From Siphonodentalium dalli (taxonomy: Eukaryota; Mollusca; Scaphopoda; Gadilida; Siphonodentaliidae), in assembly GCA_032622095.1 (NCBI GenBank), contig CP136069.1, positions 200,742,690 to 200,806,689 of the forward strand: a stretch of 64,000 nt of DNA. Reading direction: 5' to 3'. Position numbers and translations under genes: made by a program. Positions 23,011 to 34,869 of the stretch are shown here, one piece after another; position 1 is the stretch's first letter, and the number at the start of each line of letters is the position of its first letter. Below the pieces are notes generated by a model. The model ran no database searches. It had not been told where the DNA came from and saw only the letters and a list, made by a program, of their open reading frames with translations.

Positions 23011-24430
23011 TACATTGTACATGTATACCGGTTGGCAACGTTGTTCACTAAAGAGCCCGGATGAAGTCAGGCACATCAGCTAAGTGTACCGGTACAGACT
23101 TTCATTTTTGAGGCGCGCGATCGCTCTTGCGCACCATCGCACGGCTAAAACTGAAAACCAGCGAGCGATCGATTGCGCACCTAGGCCAAATACAGAGAGC
23201 GAACCTGATAACGCTATTATCAGTGTCTACCCAGACGAGGTCACACGGTGTGACGTGTCAAATGCACTATCTGTCTGAGACTGAATGATTCGAAGCTAAA
23301 AATACATTTCTATGTACCGGTATGGCTTATGACGTCACATAAATTCCTCTAAAATCAAATCGAGACCACGTGGCCGGGAGATGTTGATATTTATTCTGTC
23401 AGCTTGGAATCTGCGTATTAAATTGATTCCTTATTAATTATTATGAATTACATTTAATATAGGAGCATGTAGAATATAAAACATAGTGTGTAACATTCAC
23501 TTGTGCTTATGGATAGTGGATTAAGCAGTGTTAAACCATCAAAGAGATTCACTGGACATCGATCGTGAGTAAACAAATTCAATTTACGCGGCATTTATGA
23601 ATGTATTTCCGCTGTTTATTTTATCTTGATAGAAACCGCGCGCCTGGCCAAAACCCAGCGAGCGGGACTCTGCGCGCCTACATTTTCTAACAATGAAAGT
23701 CTGCCAGTATACATGTATGTGTACATGTACATATGTACATGTAATAAGTAATAATTTAGAAATAACAGTTACCAAATTATGAAAGTTTCCTCAATAATAT
23801 CCTAATAGTATACATGTAGAATAATGATCATATTAAGAATGCGTTATTTTCCGCAAAACACTTTGTGTGAGCGGAGCATTTGTATATATACAGCATGTAA
23901 ATAGTGAGCGATAAGCAAAACACCGTGATTAGGTTGAGAGTGATTCATGGTGACCCATTCAACACCAAAATCGGAGATTTAGCTTATTAAATGGCTATAC
24001 CGGTAATGCGGTATGTTGTAAATAAGTTCATGATTCCACTGAATTGTAGGGGCTATGAATCATTGCTGCCTTATCGTAGCGAAAATTTGATAAAACCCTT
24101 TCTTTACTAAATGGATTCTCCCACCAAGTAAAAAAGAATTTATTTGAATGATCTATTATTCATTCAGAGGGGTGTTCAGGAAATGCAGGCAGATGACAAC
24201 AGACTAACAGATAATACATACATGTACATGTGTAGAAGGATATCTATTAATTGGTTGGAAATGTTCAGAAAAGTTCAACAAACGACTTTATCTGAACACT
24301 TCCCACAACATCTACTTGTCAATAAGCATTTAGTAAATGAAGGGTTAATATATGATTCTCAATAGAACTAGAGGTGGGCGGTCCCCAAGCCTGAATGCCC
24401 CAAGCCTGAATTTAGTGTGGCTGACATTTG
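23011..24430. other. Non-coding, nothing recognised
   Basis: Contains TACATGTACATATGTACATG-type stretches near 23710-23745. No gene is supported; the frame at 24144-24365 has no known features. Confidence 0.4.
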
Positions 24431-24489
24431 CGGAATGAGGTCCCCAGAGGGCTAGCATCACCAAATTCACCCTCTGGGAACCTCATTCA
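24431..24489. repeat. Short hairpin
   Basis: GGAATGAGGTCCCCAGAGGG is answered by CCCTCTGGGAACCTCATTC across a loop of about 18 bp. The left flank carries a direct repeat, CCCCAAGCCTGAAT. Confidence 0.7.
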
Positions 24490-25111
24490 GCTTAGGCCTC
24501 TCTGTATGGGAGGCATTGGGTCAGATTCCACAGTTGAAGTTGGTGATGTTCAGCCATTAATTACTTTGATTATGCGATTTAACTTGGATTAAATTAAATT
24601 TTAATTGGAAATACTCATGATCAGTGTGTTGGTGAACTGCTTGGTGAACTTTCAAGCACCGTACATCTATAAAATGGCTTTGTTGATGTCAAATGATCCA
24701 ATATTCCCAATATTCAATAAATTGTGACCTACAAAACTTGAAAATATAAGGGTACATGTAACATAACTTGCTGAATGCTGATATAAGCCCAAGTTGCCAG
24801 GAAATGATATGGGGGGGGGGGGGGGGGGCATTGGTTCATTTCTTTCACCGTTCATATGCTTCAGAACAACCAGACAGCCCCCATTTTAGGTTTACTTTAA
24901 AAAGTACCCCCAATAGTCACAAGGGGGTATCCCCCCCTCACTCAAACCTATCATCTCTGTCCCCCAAAATGTCCCCAAATTAGCCTAATCTAAAGGCGTG
25001 AAATAACGGTGGTATTTCTAACAAAATTTTATATACATGTATATGCAGTGGGGGTCTACTCGGTGTTGAGTGTTTTGCTTATACTCTTTACATACATGTA
25101 CATGTAGATGT
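24490..25111. other. Non-coding with 18-G tract
   Basis: The longest poly-G run in the window, 18 G, is at 24811-24828. The rest is AT-rich and unrecognised. Confidence 0.45.
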
Positions 25112-25314
25112 ACTGTTTGTTTACATAATATGACGTTTGCTTACATACAATGTAACACAAAGTACTAACATAACAACATGCTGAAATTAATGTGATACAT
25201 GTATTTATGATTGGTATAAGAACAAGGTTTGTTTATAATATTAATTCTGTTTATGGCGGTTTTAACGGATGTTTTAACAGCTATACCCAGCGCCAACACT
25301 TACCCAATCTTTAA
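25112..25314 (+). mobile_element. 3' fragment of mobile-element family J
   Basis: GATTGGTATAAGAACAA, TTCTGTTTATGGCGGTTTT and TACCCAGCGCCAACACTTAC match the ends of the elements at 49719-50851 and 53863-54366. Only the right portion is recognisable here. Confidence 0.6.
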
Positions 25315-25509
25315 AAAGATCCTCATGGACATATATCATAATTTTCTTCAACGTCTGGTGTGACAACCCGCTAATACCTGTAGGGCTGTAGACCGTGTAT
25401 CATAACCTAACGGCATGTATCGTAACTCCACCGCAGTGACCGTTTCCATACTGCTGTCATTGCCAATTCATTAAAAGCGACACATCACATATTCATTATT
25501 AGCTCAACG

Positions 25510-27130
25510 ACGTCCATGTGTGCGTGTGTGTGTCCGTCAACAATTTCCTTTGGCGCGGGCTACAGGTCGTACCTTTGGTCTGATCTTTATCAAATTTGTC
25601 ATGAATGTTGACATTGACATGTAGATGGGAACAGGTCATTTTGGGTCATTGGCCAAAAAACATGGCGGCTGACAGCCATCTTGGATTTCAAAATTAAATC
25701 GATTGGCGCGGTCTACATGTCTTACTGTTTGTCTGATCATCATGAAATTTATCATGGATGTTAACGAGTCATTTTGTGGTTGTTCCACCAAAAAACATGG
25801 CTGCCAGCAGCCATCTTTGATTTTACTCTTTGCATGACTAAATCCTTTGGCGCGGGCTACAGGTCGTAGCTTTGGTAGGATCTTCATGAAATTTGTCATG
25901 GATGTTAACAATGACATGTAGATTGGAAAGAATCCTTTTGGGGTCATTCGGTCAAAAAACATGGCCGCTGGCAGCCATCTTGGATTTCAAAATTAAATCG
26001 ATTCGCGTGGTCTACAGGTCATACTGTTCGTCTGATTATCATGAAATTTGTCATGGATGTTAATAATGACAGGCAGATGGGAACGAGCCATTTTGGGGTC
26101 GTTCGGCCAAAAAAACATGGCCGCCAACAGCCATCTTGGATTTTACTCATTGCATGACTAAATCCTCTGGTGCGGGCTACAGGTCGTAGCTTTGGTCGGA
26201 TCTTCATGAAATTTGTCATTGGTGTTAACAATGACATGTAGATGGGAACGAGCTGTTTTGTGGTCATTAGGCCAAAATACATCTTGGATTTTACTCTTTG
26301 CTTGACTAAATCCTTCAGCACAGGCTCTAGGTTGTACATTTGGTCATATCATTATGATATTTGTCATCGCTATTGACATGTAGATGACATTGACATGTAG
26401 ATGTGAACGAGTCATTTTGGGGTAGTTTGACCAAAAAACATGGCCACCAGCAGCCATCTTGGATTTTACTCTTTGCATGACTAAATCCTTTGGCACAGGC
26501 TACAGGTCCTTACTGTGGTCAGATCATTATGAAATTTGTCATGAATGTTGATGTTGACATGTGGATGGGAGTGAGTCATTTTGGGGTCATTTGGCCAGAA
26601 AACATGGCCGGCAGCGGTCATCTTGGATTTCAAAATTCAATCCATTAGCACGGGCCACAGGTCGTATCTTTTGACGGATCATTATTAAATTTGTCATGGA
26701 TGTTAAAATGGACATGTAGATGGGAAATGAGTAATTTTGGGGTTGTTCGGCCGCAAACATGGCCGCCATCAGCCATCTTGGATTATACTCTTTGCATGAC
26801 TAAATTCTTTGTCAAGGGCTACAAGTCGAATCTTTGGTCCAATCATCATGAGATTTGTAATGGATGTTAACAATTACATGTAGATGGGAAAAGGTTCATT
26901 TTGAATTCAACCAAGAAACCTGGGCGCCAGCAGCCATCTTGTATTTTACTCTTTACACGACTAAATCCTTTGACACGGGCTACAGGTCGTATCTTTTGTC
27001 GGATCATCATGAAATTTGTGAAGGATGTTAACAATGACATATAAATAGGAAGGAGTCTTTTTTGTGTCATTTGGCAAAAAAACGATGGCTGTCGTGGCCA
27101 TCTTGGATTTTAATCTTTGCATAACTAGGC
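25510..27130. repeat. 160-bp satellite array, about 10 units
   Basis: The block AACATGGC(C/T)GCC…GCCATCTTGGAT recurs at about 25659, 25796, 25958, 26115, 26438, 26601, 26756, 26918 and 27081, giving a period near 160 bp; one unit near 26280 has lost this part. Between blocks come CATGACTAAATCCTTTGG, GGGCTACAGGTCGTA, ATCATGAAATTTGTCATGGA and ACATGTAGATGGGAA. The array opens with a GTGTGTGTGTCCGTC head. Minus-strand frames of up to 108 codons follow the repeat and are broken in most units, so I do not call a protein. Confidence 0.85.
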
Positions 27131-27825
27131 CTTTCAACTTTCCACATTCCTAATCGCGCCATTAACTGTAACACATGAAATTATTCCCTTTCCTCATTGA
27201 GCTACAGTGTCCTTGACACTTTCATAATTACATTTCAGTCAATTCACATTTTCAGCTGCATATACATGTATACCGGTATGTGAACCAATTTCATCATTAC
27301 AGAAATTGCAAATTCATCGTTGATTCCATCATCTCAACATTTCATTAAAGTGAGACTTTATGTTCACACATCGATTCATTCAGGCAACATTTTTTTTCCA
27401 TTTCTACACTGGTCATTGCATTGATCGTCTTCAATGGGGATAATCTATAATTATATATGTATATCATTGTTAACTATTAAAGTGACATTTCTCTTCCTCC
27501 CAATCGATATTGCATTAAAATGACGCTTCATATTCATTACACTTCATTCAATAATTTCTGTTTCTACATCACTTATTGCATTGATTGCCTTCAGGTAAGG
27601 TAAGCTATGTCCGACTCAAATATTAAAGTGACGCATCATATTCACTACACTTTATTCAATAATTTCTTTTTCTACATAGTTTACACGTATTGCATTGATT
27701 GCCTGCAGCTAAGGTAATCTATGTCCGACTCAAATAATACAAATATTAGAGGCATTCCATTTCCATCCATTAATTCTAAGGAAACTTCTGCTGTGATATA
27801 TATATATATGTATATATACATACAT
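27131..27825. repeat. Diverged tandem repeat of about 110 bp
   Basis: TTATTGCATTGATTGCCT, TATGTCCGACTCAAATA and TTAAAGTGACGC blocks recur at about 27350-27430, 27516-27622 and 27623-27745. The last two units are the most similar. A TA-rich microsatellite follows at 27798-27820. Confidence 0.6.
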
Positions 27826-28353
27826 ACAGGGTACTACATGTACATGTGCTTCACCACTCGGGAAATGTCTGTGTCATCACACTAAAATACCATGTTAGAA
27901 CTTGAATTGATATATTCGTAATCGTATATAGTCACCAATAGCCGGGTTACTACCGTAGTACCTGATATTGCCTATCTAGTGAACTATTCAAACCCAACAG
28001 GCCTGGTTGATTTCACTGTGGGATGATGGTTCACTTCCATCCTCAAGCTACTTTTCTTTTCGGACGTGCAGGGGTAGATATGCTTGAGGCCCCACCACAA
28101 TTAATTTCTCACCAGGTTCTCAGCTATTATTATCTTATGTTCGAACTTTACTCATATGTTTGGACTGATCATAACCATGATTTCAATGCTGGGTTTGAAT
28201 AGTTCACTAGATGGGCAATGTGCGTTACTACGGTAGTAACCCGGCTATTGGTGACTATATACGATTACAAATATATTAATCCAAGTTCTAGCATGGTATT
28301 TGTGTGACGACACAGACATTTCTCCGAGTGGTGTAACACATGCAGTACCCTGT
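27826..28353. mobile_element. Foldback element with about 170-bp arms
   Basis: The left arm (27826-27995) starts ACAGGGTACTACATG; the right arm (28190-28353) ends CATGCAGTACCCTGT. Matched inner blocks include TATATAGTCACCAATAGCCG and its complement, and the CTAGTGAACTATTCAAACCC pair. About 190 bp of unrelated sequence separate the arms. It is non-coding, a MITE of unknown superfamily. Confidence 0.8.
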
Positions 28354-29089
28354 ATGGTACATCATATAATTATTGTAACGTTGAACTTAATGATCAACTT
28401 GGTGGTTGCTCCATTACGTGTCACGTACGATCATATTATGGTCCGACCTATTTATGGTTCGTCTTCATTTTCCAGAGTTGAAGAGTTCTGTCAAGTTAAC
28501 ATGGCTTCCAAATGTTTTATACGCAAATTTGAAGGTGGTATACCGGGGGGGGGGGGGTCGGATTTTTTTTCAAGCACGTATGCTGATTTTTTCCTTTCCA
28601 CCCTTGTTGGGGCTCACCCACCCCCGTTTCCGTTTTCGGCAGTTTTTTCCGATAATTTTTGTTTTGGACACCCACCTTGTGAGTTGCGGGAAAACAAATT
28701 GTGTTGGTCCCATCGACCACACACCCACCCCGGCATACGTTCCCGGAGAATTCCCCCCTGTTACTCAAATGTGTTTTAAGCCAAGCTCATTGCAAACACA
28801 GTCAAAAAAATGACGGATGTAGAAATCTTGGGGCTGTTTCATCTGGCTGTTGCCTGCTCTCGCTATCCCAAATTTATCTGAACATGCATACAAATGAAGA
28901 ATGAAGCATTCCAATACATACAATTAAAATTGAATGGGACATTCCATTCAATACAGTCAGGGTTTTAAAAAAAGGGAGCAATATTATTAAAAGAAAAACA
29001 AGATGGCCCCATATTCATATTCTACATGCATGTAAAGCTGACACAGACAATACATGCATATTAAACATTGATGCTGATACACCATAATT
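28354..29089. other. Non-coding with poly-G tract
   Basis: A 13-G run lies at 28545-28557. Overlapping frames on both strands around 28300-28813 cross the poly-G and a C-rich stretch and look like chance frames. Confidence 0.4.
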
Positions 29090-29550
29090 ATGTGACCCGC
29101 CATATCAAATCCAGTCGTAAGTCGGGATTTTTTTTACCCTGTGCCAATGCATTCTCTCATATATGCGAGTCGACCATAGGTCGCCTCGCATATATAAGAG
29201 AATGCATTGGCCTAACAATTTTTGATCATTTTTTTAAATAAATGTTTCTTACAATTTTTAGGACATAAAATAAAAAACATCCATTACCCCACAGGGAGCC
29301 CCACACATATAGAAGCATATAGAAGAGTGTCGTCTGCTCATGTTTGTCTGGGGCTCTGTATGGGTGAAATTATAAAATTGTTAAAGAATACAAGAACAAA
29401 TTATTAAAATTGTAAAAAATTGTTAGGCCAATGCATTCTCTTATATATATGCGAGGCGACCTATGGTCGACTCGCATATATAAGAGAATGCATTGGCACA
29501 GGGTAAAAAAATCCCGACTTACGACTGGATTTGATATGGCGGGTCACATA
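29090..29550. mobile_element. MITE carrying a double-hairpin cassette
   Basis: The outer arms are ATGTGACCCGCCATATCAAA at the left and its complement at the right, with CCAGTCGTAAGTCGGGATTT continuing the match. Inside, two hairpins (29143-29211 and 29427-29497), each about 70 bp, stand in opposite orientation, both built from CCAATGCATTCTCTTATATA and its complement. The same hairpins occur inside the piggyBac-type MITEs at 55022-55334 and 62348-62744, which have other outer ends. No coding capacity. Confidence 0.8.
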
Positions 29551-30039
29551 TAAATATCGTGTTTTCTTAACAGAGTGAAAGCTCAAATATGGCCAATTCC
29601 AATGCTGGTGTTACGGTGATATATATTCCATATGACATATACATGTCCAAAGAACACGCCATTGACTCGTTATATTAGTGTGATTTTAAGTCCGAACATA
29701 AACTGGGTCTTCAAACCTCACTCACGATTTGTTGCGGTTTTTTTGTGGAATAAAAGCACAAAGGACCCCATTTCCGGACACGTGGAATTTTCGACAATCT
29801 TAGTTCATTGCAAAATTCTTCTAATGGGGATAGTGTTTGGAAACTAACTCATTTGTTTTTATTCAATGAAATAAGTACACAATATGTCTTTAAACCCGAT
29901 TAAATACAATTACAAACATGTCGAAAAGTATAACTTGTTCCAAGTTTAAGTCCAACTTACGATTGTTTGTCATAAAGCGCGTATTATTTTGTACCCGCGC
30001 GTGACTGATAAAACAATAATTTTTTTTTAAATATATATA
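29551..30039. other. Non-coding, nothing recognised
   Basis: AT-rich sequence without supported features. Confidence 0.4.
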
Positions 30040-30360
30040 CACACTGGGCAATTTCTAAAATACACCCAATAATATTCGGTTTTGAATATTTCCAAGTATC
30101 GAAATAGGTCGAGATATACTTGAACTGCCTTTCTACGGCATAAAGTCTCAGAAATACGAATTAAGTGATAAACAATACAACTTTGAACACGATGTTTGGG
30201 TCCCAAACAAACAACGCCTATGCATGTGCACGGCATGGGACAGAAAAGAGCGTTCCGTGTTAGTCTTTTCTTGGTATGGTTGCAATAAAGAGCGTTTACT
30301 AACTTTTCTTAAATTCTGGGCGAAATTTTTTAAGCAGATGGAAAATGTCTGTGACCATGA
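30040..30360. mobile_element. Dispersed repeat, family F copy 2
   Basis: Uninterrupted counterpart of the split repeat at 6177-7090. Landmarks are AAATACACCCAATAATATTC and CACGATGTTTGGGTCCCAAA, then GCACGGCATGGGACAGAAA. Non-coding. Confidence 0.5.
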
Positions 30361-30742
30361 CAAGGAATTTTCATGGCATATGAAACCGGTTTATGAATAT
30401 TTCGTGTACTTTTCGACATATCGTATACCTTCTTCCAAATTATGTATAGACACAATTTGAATGCTCAAATGAGCCATGTCCGTTTACAGATATACATATT
30501 TTATAAGAACTAGAAATAATGTAAATATATTACAAATTCCAGTACCTAATATATGCCAATTAGGCTTTTTCGTAATCTTTCAGGGATAAACTGGTTGGTC
30601 CTCTGCTTCACGCCCTGAACTCGACTTCCGATGATCCGGAAGATAAACTCAGTTCGGAGAAGAAAAAGTGTTGACATTGAATCAGCCACCTGATTATAAT
30701 CGCTACTTTTGTCATAAAAAGTTCCTGCTCCGCGAAGGACGC
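30361..30742. other. Non-coding, nothing recognised
   Basis: No supported feature before the Harbinger element. Confidence 0.4.
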
Positions 30743-30745
30743 TTA

Positions 30746-31409
30746 AGCCGCTTTCACACATGTCCGTTTCTCGGATGCGTTTCCTTGCGTTTCTAATATT
30801 TTAACGCATCCGGAAAACGCATCGGTCGAAACAGTGATAATATCACTGGGTCTTTCACACATGTGCGTTTGTCGGATGCGTTTCTTTTTTTTCATGTCTC
30901 GGACTTGAAATGCTGCGTTTCGCCTGCGTTTCTCAAAAAGAAACGCACACCTCTGCTTGGGGAAAATAACTTCCCTCATCCTGTTCCTCTTGGTGATATC
31001 TTCTGATATAAAATGGAGAATTAAAGCAAACTGCTCTCGTGTCACACGCAGGTAGGCTATAAACTTCTGCTCGTCGAAGTACAGCTCGGCAATGATAAGG
31101 TTCACAGACGCCCCTTGCTCCTTGCGCCTCTTCACTATCGGATGTTCACGAAAACGACGTGGCCGTCTTTTTCTTTCGTTGTGCCAATGCACCAACGAGA
31201 ACAGAAATATATCCTCATCGTCTGAAGATTCCATTTTAAGAGAGAGGAATCCCTTTAAATATTAGAAAATCAGTAGAAAATCAGTAGAAACGCACGTCCG
31301 TTAGTTTGAGAAACGCACGGAGGAAACGCACATGTGTGAAAGCAACTGACTTGCGTTACTTATAACGCACCGAAACGCATCCGAGAAACGGACATGTGTG
31401 AAAGCGGCT
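30746..31409 (-). mobile_element. PIF/Harbinger-type element, internally deleted
   Basis: The terminal inverted repeats begin AGCCGCTTTCACACATGTCC at both ends and continue for about 35 bp. A TTA flanks each side (30743-30745 and 31410-31412), the 3-bp target duplication expected for PIF/Harbinger. Inside, on the minus strand, is the start of a transposase-like frame (30950-31234) that runs into subterminal repeat sequence. The element is therefore a deletion derivative, unable to supply its own transposase. Confidence 0.85.
30950..31234 (-). pseudogene. Harbinger transposase N-terminal remnant
   Basis: An ATG at 31234 opens MESSDDEDIFLFSLVHWHNE. The motif RRPRRFREHPIVKRRKEQG and a later LYFDEQKFIAYLRVTREQF follow. 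This pattern (basic RRF.HP, then DE..F..Y.R.T..QF) is typical of the N-terminal region of PIF/Harbinger nucleases. About 95 residues look authentic. After FPKQR the frame continues open to 30743 but reads terminal-repeat sequence, so the DDE catalytic domain is absent. The frame fits the surrounding element. It might still make a short peptide, but I expect no transposase activity. Confidence 0.75.
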
Positions 31410-31500
31410 TTACACTGTCGGTCAGACATGGATTCAAAGACACAACAGCAATTCTACTTCTAATTATTATTTATATTTTCTTCTATTTTAAGCCGCTTTC

Positions 31501-32688
31501 ACACATGTCCGTTTCTCGGATGCGTTTCCTTGCGTTTCTAATATTTAAACGCATCCGGAAAACGCATCGGTCAAAACAGTGATAATATCACTGGGTTTCA
31601 CACACACCCTAAATCTAGTTAGATGAACGTTGTATACAACTCGTTGGGTGCGAATTTGTTGCATACTTATTATCAAACAGTTTAGTACGATGTACACAAC
31701 TGATTGCGTGAACTGTCTTCTGCGATATTACTTCCATACCACATTGGATAAAACCGCCACGTGACCGGGTCATCCAATAACAGCGCGTTTCCGGTGCGGG
31801 CGAGCATGCGAGTTTTTGGCTCCAAATATTTCAAAACAAGATGGACGACTGTCTGAAAAAAAATCCTGAGCGATTGGAAAATGGGGCAAGAAGTCGTGGA
31901 TAGCTTTGCCTGTACAGTATACCTTTGCTATAATTATTCTGTGTACGACATACTGATTATGTTGGCTTTATGTATTGAGTGTATATTTATTTATATTTGC
32001 CAAATTTTGAAGTTTACAAATTTACACAACTGCTGACGGCACTAATTTGACGAAAGTAGTACACTTATACACTCGACACATAAAGCCTACATAATCAGTG
32101 TATCGTTCAAAGAATAATTATAACAAAGGTATACTGTGTATTGTATATATCATCTAAACGAGTGTCTAAACCGACAAAGCTATCCACGACGTCTTACCCC
32201 ATTTTACTTTCCAATCAACAAATGTCATCCAACTCTACCCAACACCCAACAGTTCAATAAACGTAGATAGGTGCTGTGGGCAATTAACGTTGATTGAGTG
32301 TTGTGTAAAATTTCATCCAACACGTTGTATAATCAACATACAACCGTTGGTAGTAAATATATATGCAACGTTGTGTAAAAGTGTATCCAACATAATTGTC
32401 ATGCAACTTTTCACACAACGTAGATAGGTGCCGTGGGCATACAACGGTTGATTGACTGTTGGATAACTTCTTATCCAACTAGATTTAGGGTGCATGTGCG
32501 TTTGCCGGATGCGTTTGTTTTTTTCATGTCTCGGACTTGAAATGCTGCGTTTCGCCTGCGTTTCTAAAAAATCATACACAAGCATGTGTGGCTAGCTTCA
32601 CTATTCGACCGATGCGTTTTCCGGATGCGTTAAAATATTAGAAACGCAAGGAAACGCATCCGAGAAACGGACATGTGTGAAAGCGGCT
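31501..32688. mobile_element. Second Harbinger-type MITE, split by an insertion
   Basis: The ends match the neighbour at 30746-31409 (AGCCGCTTTCACACATGTCC inverted at both ends), again flanked by TTA (31498-31500 and 32689-32691). An 888-bp element (31605-32492) sits inside; without it this copy would be about 300 bp. It keeps no transposase frame. Only 88 bp separate the two Harbinger copies. Confidence 0.85.
31605..32492. mobile_element. MITE nested in the Harbinger element
   Basis: The ends are CACCCTAAATCTAGTT and its approximate complement AACTAGATTTAGGGTG. The host sequence TTTCACACATGTGCG is known uninterrupted from the neighbouring element (about 30855), which shows the insertion point. 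Inside, 31866-31990 and about 32060-32216 are inverted copies containing AATGGGGCAAGAAGTCGTGG and GCTTTATGT(A/G)T sequences. On the right are repeats of AACGTAGATAGGTGC. Non-coding. Confidence 0.75.
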
Positions 32689-32692
32689 TTAA

Positions 32693-33428
32693 CCATTTTT
32701 ACTATGATCATGACGTCGGCGTGTTTTGTCAATTTACCAGTTTAACGAGGAACATGGTTAATATTTTCGAGCAAATTAGCTCAACTGATTGATATTTCTG
32801 TAATTTAATATTTCCTAAATACGTGGGGAAAGAATTTCACAGATCTGCAACCTTGTATAGTTAACTTAGGGTGGGTTTTATCGACAAGCTACGAAAATTT
32901 ATGACAAAGATAGTACGGAGCAATATTTTTCCAAGTTAACAGTCAGAGATAATGTTCTTTCGGATGTGAATTTCCAATGTATCCTGGCAAAATACAAGAT
33001 AGCGTCTTTATAAAGAGTTGCAAGTTGCCAAAATATATCTCCAAAAAAGTCTGATATTAATATGAAAATATTATGTTGTCCATGAAAAATGTCGATATAT
33101 CGCGTGTATAAAGAGTTCTCACATGTTAAATATCACCAAAAATGTCACTTAATTAACTCGTACATTGTCTAAATTCACAGTGGTGCACCGGGGAAAATAC
33201 TATATACACACCCCACCAACCTTTCTTTGCGCGCCAACGGTATTCTGAGGTTATGATCAGCGTTCAAATTCATCAGCGCTCAAATTCATAGAACCGCTCC
33301 ACAAAAGCAACACCCGGCTTAATGCAAACTATCCATGCGAGTATAGGCTAATTTTCTGCTGTCGTGCCCTGCCAATCCTCTATTTACTACTATATGAATT
33401 TCACGCAAATCGGCCACGACGATACAGG
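32693..33428. other. Non-coding, nothing recognised
   Basis: AT-rich sequence without supported features. Confidence 0.4.
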
Positions 33429-33429
33429 A

Positions 33430-33695
33430 AAACTTTGTGCTTGGCATACATTTACATCCTGTGTAATGTATTATCAGCCCCACCCATATCTCTGCATGGG
33501 GGCCCGTTATACGGAAAACACGACCTAACCCCACTTTCCTCTATCTTGAACTCTATTTCGAAATTTGCGAAATTATAACTTTGTGCTTGGCATACATTTA
33601 CATCATATGTAATGTATTATCAGCCCCACCCATTTCTCTGCATGGGGACCCGTTATACGGAAAACACTACCAAACCCCACTTTCCTCTAACTTAT
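33430..33695. repeat. 149-bp tandem repeat, about 1.8 copies
   Basis: GTGCTTGGCATACATTTACATC followed by GTAATGTATTATCAGCCCCA, TCTGCATGGGG and CGTTATACGGAAAACAC occurs at 33435 and again at about 33584 with few differences. Confidence 0.85.
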
Positions 33696-33895
33696 TGCGT
33701 TCTAAGTGTTAAACGAAACATCAACTGCGCTTTAAAAACTCTAAAAAATACACGACTTCCAAAACAGTAGATGATAACTTATCTATGAAACCAAGGTTCA
33801 CAGACAACCGTCAGATCCAAAATATGTTAATGTTCTACATCCCAACTTGTTTGCAACCCCTATGGGCAATTACTCATTCGAGCTGTGAAAACATA

Positions 33896-34320
33896 TGAGG
33901 CCCGGGCTAAACGACAATCGGGGCCCCTACATCCGATCCCAGAGTAGCGGGCTCTCGACTAATTACCACAATGATTAACTGATCCGTTAGCATTACGAAC
34001 CGTCATTGCTATGTAAGTTACGTCTACCCTATTGTACATGGAGGAAATGGCATAGCAATACCACCCAACAACACCGGCTATATGTTTGCCGTGTATATAT
34101 ATGGGCAACAAGGACAACTAGAAATTATGATACCTGGTCTACACGACAATCAGTGCAACCAACCACAGAAGCCCGATCCTCGAGTAGAGGACTATCAACT
34201 AATTACCACATGGTTATATATATACTTAGTTGTCCCATTGGTATTACGAAACATCAGTTGTACATCCTGCCCACGGCACCAGTTAGCACATGTACCAATC
34301 CACTGGTCATATATCGAGAT
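33896..34320. repeat. Diverged direct repeat pair
   Basis: The blocks CGACAATC, CCGATCC, the CGACTAATTACCACA/ CAACTAATTACCACA pair, and GTATTACGAAACATCA (earlier GCATTACGAACCGTCA) recur in the same order in 33905-34030 and 34140-34265. The frames over the second copy are not conserved in the first. Confidence 0.5.
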
Positions 34321-34329
34321 TGACTTTGG

Positions 34330-34869
34330 CCGTTGATTGCATCATAATTTAATACATACTTAAACAATATGAAGTTTACATGTGGACAATTTAGATCTTA
34401 GCAAGTCGTAGCGTCGTCGTTTCTTTCACACGAAAACCAACTCAATTAGCATGCAATTAGTTGAAATGTTGTTATGAAGGATCGATTGAGTCATCACGTT
34501 ACATTTAGATAGACATATATTAGTAATATTATAATATTATTGAATAACAAAGCTGGCGCAAAAGATTTCACAACGAATTTTGTCGGAATTCGCTGCGATA
34601 TTGATAAGAGTGACACTTGGCTGTGCACTGGTATGCGCCATCTTCTATTCCAGACGCAAATAAAGGAAATATGAATATGTTATAGTCATATGCCACTATA
34701 TATAATAGTGGAATACCACTATAATAGTGGAATTCATGATATGCCTGACCTGGTAATGGTATAATGGTTGCCGAAAAAACATGGTACACGGATCCCAGTA
34801 CCTGTCACCCTAGATTGCCGTATACTTAGCCATATTAGAATGGCGGCCGACGACACAGTGCATATATAT
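34330..34869. other. Non-coding, nothing recognised
   Basis: Only a small AATAGTGGAAT repeat near 34705-34735 is seen. Confidence 0.4.

Noticed and set aside
25636-27070. Minus-strand frames repeating SLLTSMTNFMMIRQ and QDGCWRPCFL
   Set aside because: They follow the 160-bp satellite unit; frames are broken differently in neighbouring units and have no start or splice signals.
28300-28813. Overlapping frames of 135-159 codons around the poly-G at 28545
   Set aside because: They depend on reading through the G run and a C-rich stretch in different frames; no conserved features.
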